The position numbers were made by a program, and so were the translations under genes. The notes under the pieces are model-generated. The model made no database searches. It saw only the letters and a list, made by a program, of their open reading frames with translations, and was not told where the DNA came from. From the NCBI GenBank assembly GCA_032164245.1, contig JAVMKO010000003.1, forward strand, positions 6,768,651 through 6,832,650: a stretch of DNA of 64,000 nt, given 5' to 3'. Positions 60,295 through 64,000 of the stretch are shown here, in pieces (the first letter of the stretch is position 1; each line of letters starts with the position of its first letter). Origin of the DNA: Sternotherus odoratus. Its lineage: Eukaryota > Chordata > Testudines > Kinosternidae.

Positions 60295-61200
60295 TGGCTG
60301 GCCCATTCCTTGTCAGCATCATTGTAGAGGTGGGTGTTCGGGCTGGGAGGTGAAAGAGGGGAGGGGAGCTGCTGTGTGGATCAGTTCAGGGATGGCGTTC
60401 CTTGACCAGCCTGGACACAGACATCAAAACAGTTGGGAGAGAAGCGGGCAAATGGGGTCTGCTGACTGGTATTGTTGGGGAAGCAAAGGTGGAAAGATGG
60501 ACAGTTTAAAATCGAATCGGTGGAGTAAGGTGGGGCTGGGTCCTGCTGCTATGCGGTGTAACGAGTGCCTGAGGGCATGGGGAGTGGGGAAAATAGGCCT
60601 GGGCCGTGATGACAACTGCTGCCCAGTGAGTCCCTCCTCTCCTCCCCCTCTCCCGTGAGGTTTGGGGGGAGCTACTTGCTGCGTCCTTCCTCTCCTCCAC
60701 TCCCCGCCAAGCCAGAGTGCCCACTCCTCGCTGCATCCTCCACGGCAAGACCCCACCCCCACCCCCATGAGAGCCCCCCTGCTTGCTGCGTCCCTCCTCT
60801 GCTCCACCCCCCCTCAAGACCTCCCTGCCTGCTGATCACTGCGTCGCTCCTCACCTCCGCAGCGGAGGACGGTGGAAGAGAGCAAGCGGGGGAAGGTGAG
60901 TGGAGGAGAGGAAGGACACAAGGAGCCCTGTGGGCGCAGGGGTACCCAGTGGGTGAGCGGAGAGACATGGCAAGCGACGGAGGGGGGCCGAGCAAGGAGG
61001 GGGTCAAATGGCGAAGGGGCGGGGCCTGGGGAGGAATGTGGGTGTGACCACAGGTGGAAGAGGCGGGACAGGGAGCTAGCCTCCCCCAGGGGAAGATTCC
61101 ACGACTGCCCATGCCTGAGGTATGAGGTGCTTCTGCCCAAGACCATGAATTTTGGGGACTACCACCTGAGGCGATAGGCACTGGGCATTATGGCCCTGGA
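60295..61200. repeat. GC-rich block with a long imperfect inverted repeat
   Basis: A C/T-rich left half and G/A-rich right half face each other around 60860. The exact 20-base word GTCCTTCCTCTCCTCCACTC at 60683-60702 has its complement at 60898-60917, and CACCTCCGCAGCGGAGG marks the centre. Several overlapping frames of about 100-170 codons on both strands are composition artefacts. It may be a foldback MITE; the outer ends were not defined. Confidence 0.7.
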
Positions 61201-63299
61201 CTATTGGCTCTGGTTGCTAGGCCATGCTGCCCTGAGGACAAGGGCAGTTTTATGGCCTCTAGCTCCTAGGCCTTAGCCACCCAAAAGGTGAGGAGCTGCA
61301 GTCATTGAAAGGGGTGAACTTCCCCTCACCTTCTTCCTCCATGGTCTGAACCCCGTGACATGATACATCAATGATTTAAAAATATGTAGACAAAAGTGTG
61401 GGTGGAAGATGCTGGATGGGACAGGAGGACTGACACCTGGTTACACACAGAAGCTGTATGTTGTAGCCATTGGCGCCGACTTCCCCTCAACCCACGGAGT
61501 CAGCGCCTACAGCTGGGGCAGTGCTGAATGCCAGGGTTCTTGCCAGCTTCCACATAGGTTATATTTTTAGAGTCACATACAATTTAAGATAAGTCTCTGT
61601 GAAGAGAGACTCAAAGCAAATGTGATAGTGGGACCTCAGCATCTCAGCCTATGAACTGGTGTCACCAACAGGAAAGTTTGCCTTTTAACAGTTACCTAAA
61701 GTATGACCTGGGATGGCCCTGACATTTTGAGGTGCAACTACTATTCAGCTAGGTGCCTTCCTAAATCACTGTTTACATGAATTTGTGTGAAAGTCTCCAG
61801 TATTGTGTAAAATTATTCAGTGTCATATAGGAATGGTTTCTCAGTGGTGGTTTTCAATACAGTAATATACGCCACTCTATTTACTTCAGAATGGTAGCGC
61901 TCACAACATTGAATGAGACAGAGTTTGGATGTTTGTCTGAGAATGCTACTCACCTAGACCTCCCTAGCCCTGGTACCGAATCCGGAGGTGCTCACTCAGA
62001 ACCTCATTCTGCATGGAATTACACCCCAGGCAATGCCACTGAGATCAGGTTTGACTAAATGCCTCTTGGGAATCAATGGGAGTTTGCCCAACTAAAGACT
62101 GAGCGGACACTGACCTTCAAGATCTGGCCCAGAAATAACAGAGCCAAAAGGCCACTTAGGTGTCCCAATCTGATCTCCTGCGTAATTCCCACCAACATCT
62201 TATCTAACCTCTGGATTACCTGCACCTTGATAATATGGCATCCAATTGCTAAAATGTCTGTCCCTAGTGTAAAGCCATTGAAACTGGATAGTGTTGCACT
62301 AAGGATGAATTTGGCTTGAGGACTTTTTCTTGAGCCCATTGGTCTTTACCCTTGGTCTGAGCAAGCCACAAACTCCAATACCCCAGCACATTTTAGATTC
62401 CATTGCACAAACTCTCTCCTATTATTCCTCTGTGTCTGAATATGATTCACCTTCCAGGCTATTTCCTGAACGGCATAGATTCCTGAACGCAGCAGCAAAA
62501 TGGTTCAGTACAGCACATTAATTGCACACTTTCCCTTTTGTGATTTCCTCAGTTCTTACGCAAGACTTGCCAGACCCAATTAGACCATTGGCTCATCAAA
62601 TCCTGTTTCCTGCCTCCAGCACTGGCCAGTACCTGAGGCTTCAGAGGAAGTCAAATGTTACCTCCATAATTCACCTAGCTAACTGTACAGTTCTGTACAT
62701 CAGTGGGGTGGGGTGGAAAAATTCTTCCTTGACTGCCTCAGGAGGTCAGTTTATACAGTGAAGCATGAGATTTCATTACCTTTATTACAGGATCTTAGCT
62801 TATATAGCTACAACTGTTTGTGGTCATGACATTATCCAGCCAGTGTAGATGACTGGATGACCTCCTTTGGCTCTGAATGCCATAAATTAGCGACACTAGG
62901 TGAAGTAGTATTTCCTCTTATTTGTCCTACGTTCCCTGCACTTGAACTTCATCAACTCACTCCTTGTACTTGCAATAAATGCAGGGTAAAAAACCCCAAA
63001 GATGGGTCTGTTTTCACTATGCCCTTCCAGGACTTCAGTTGAGTCTCTTCTAATTCTGCTCCTGACTAGGCTAAATAAGCTTAGTTTTTGCACTTTCTTC
63101 TCTAGTTACACATCACTCATGCCATCCCACTTACCATCTTCATTACCCTTCGGTGGACCTTTCCAGCCCTAATTAGATTCTTCCTCAGTTTCCCTGGGAT
63201 GAAAGCAAGCATCACCCATGTCATTTCCAGGATGTCCTTTGGCTTTCTTGACAAGAATAGGCACTGTAGGTAAACAGCTAAAGGATTATCAGCAAAAGC
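61201..63299. other. Unassigned 5' flank
   Basis: No gene is recognised. CATTGGCGCCGACTTCCCC and GGAGTCAGCGCCTACAG (61468-61513) form a short palindromic remnant. Confidence 0.4.
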
Positions 63300-63588
63300 A
63301 CCACAGCTGATCTCTGCCATCATAGTAATAGAGAAGGGGAGGGGTATTCCCTGGGGTAGGTGGAGCAAGTTGCTGATCCGGGGGGCCACCAGGGGGCAGG
63401 AGGCGCTGCAGAAGAAGTGGAGGGGAGATGATGAGGGAGGCTGCTGGCCCACCCTGGTTCCAAGCCCCCACGGCCAAACAATGGCTTAAGCAAACATTGT
63501 GCAACTTTAAATGAGTATGTTCTCTAATAGATCAGTGACGTAACACCGAAACACCATTAACCAGGACGACATTAAGTGAGGAGTTACA
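63300..63588 (-). mobile_element. Tigger/pogo-like element, copy 3 (one end only)
   Basis: On the minus strand ACTCCTCACTTAATGTCG, then GGTGTTTCGGTGTTACG, ATCTATTAGAGAACATACTC and ATTTAAAGTTGCACAATG match the left end of copies 1 and 2. Similarity weakens below about 63400 and the opposite end is absent. Confidence 0.75.
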
Positions 63589-64000
63589 GTGGTAAGTATT
63601 TTCCCACGGTAAAGCCTTCCTCGTGTTCCAGGCACTAGGAGGGGGTCCCATTTGGGTGGAGGCCACAGGCACCAAGAGAAAGAACCCAGGACCCATAGCC
63701 TGAGGTGAGAGGGAAGACAACTGGGAAGAGGCTTAAGCCACACCTCAGGGCTGGGGTTACCACCACAAACCAGAGCAATTGCATGATATTCTTGAGGAAA
63801 CCTTCATCCCTCCATCCCGCTGCACTGCCAGCATTTACTATTCATCCTCATGGCCCGGCAGACTGTGAGCTCTTCAGGATGTGGGACACTGGCTTTCGTC
63901 CACACGGCACCGTGGATCTCTCTGGTGCTGTCATAATCACATCATAATAAGAGGCACTGAGCTATTTTCCTCCCTCCCGCCATTGTTTCCTTCAATAATC
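63589..64000. other. Unassigned to the window edge
   Basis: Nothing recognised. Confidence 0.4.

Noticed and set aside
60266..61181. Overlapping frames of 100-169 codons in the GC-rich block
   Set aside because: Both strands and several frames are open at the same time, low-complexity composition, no domain recognised.

Overview
The window is vertebrate nuclear DNA, most probably from a turtle. It is AT-rich, carries one identifiable gene exon, and is otherwise filled with interspersed repeats of a sauropsid kind. These are CR1 LINE pieces in both orientations, hAT-type miniature elements with 8-bp target duplications, Tigger/pogo-like elements flanked by TA, a solo LTR, old MIR-type SINEs, a DIRS-like gag remnant, and a short repeat family with the head GTAGCCGTGTTAGTC and a body containing GCATAAGCTTTCGTGGG. 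I associate that last family with turtle genomes. The species assignment rests on memory of repeat families, not on a search.

The only gene recognised is XKR6 (XK-related protein 6, a multipass membrane protein). Its first coding exon lies on the minus strand at 39984-40682 and ends in a clean GTAAGG donor. Everything to the left (1-39983) is therefore intron 1, or at least its first 40 kb; no second exon was recognised. Everything to the right of about 40.9 kb is 5' flank or intergenic. The exon sits in a CpG island of about 1 kb and is bracketed by two unrelated GC-rich minisatellites. One, of about 24 units of about 45-48 bp (38850-39935), starts within 50 bp of the splice donor. The other, of 14 units of mostly 92 or 99 bp (about 40910-42275), lies just upstream of the 5' UTR. 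The exon has a one-base frame disruption in a C8 run.

Layout. 1-430 DIRS-like gag remnant. 0.8-7 kb CR1 tail, hAT-like MITEs, solo LTR (4584-5227) and a hAT element (6360-6887). 7.8-10.3 kb CR1 and hAT pieces. 11.9-19.9 kb dense MITEs, including a three-level nest at 15810-16935. 20-28.7 kb short repeats with inverted bodies, an RT-deleted CR1, and a 1.3-kb Tigger-like element carrying two later insertions. 29.1-30.7 kb a second internally deleted CR1. 31-37 kb one large MITE, then repeat-poor intron. 36.9-38.8 kb pyrimidine-rich DNA. 38.8-42.3 kb minisatellite, XKR6 exon 1, minisatellite. 43-51 kb more repeats, including a Penelope-like 3' end and a second Tigger-like copy. 51.1-57.8 kb mostly repeat-poor. 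57.8-64 kb an inverted short repeat, CR1, MIR, palindromic MITEs and a third Tigger-like copy.

No complete gene, RNA gene or CRISPR array is supported. The main points for a second look are: two variable-type minisatellites flanking the XKR6 promoter and first splice donor; single-event insertions of a short repeat whose body is inverted or doubled back on itself (23933-24118 has 70-bp arms matching at 69 positions and a 13-bp target duplication); and recurrent loss of the reverse transcriptase segment in CR1 copies.
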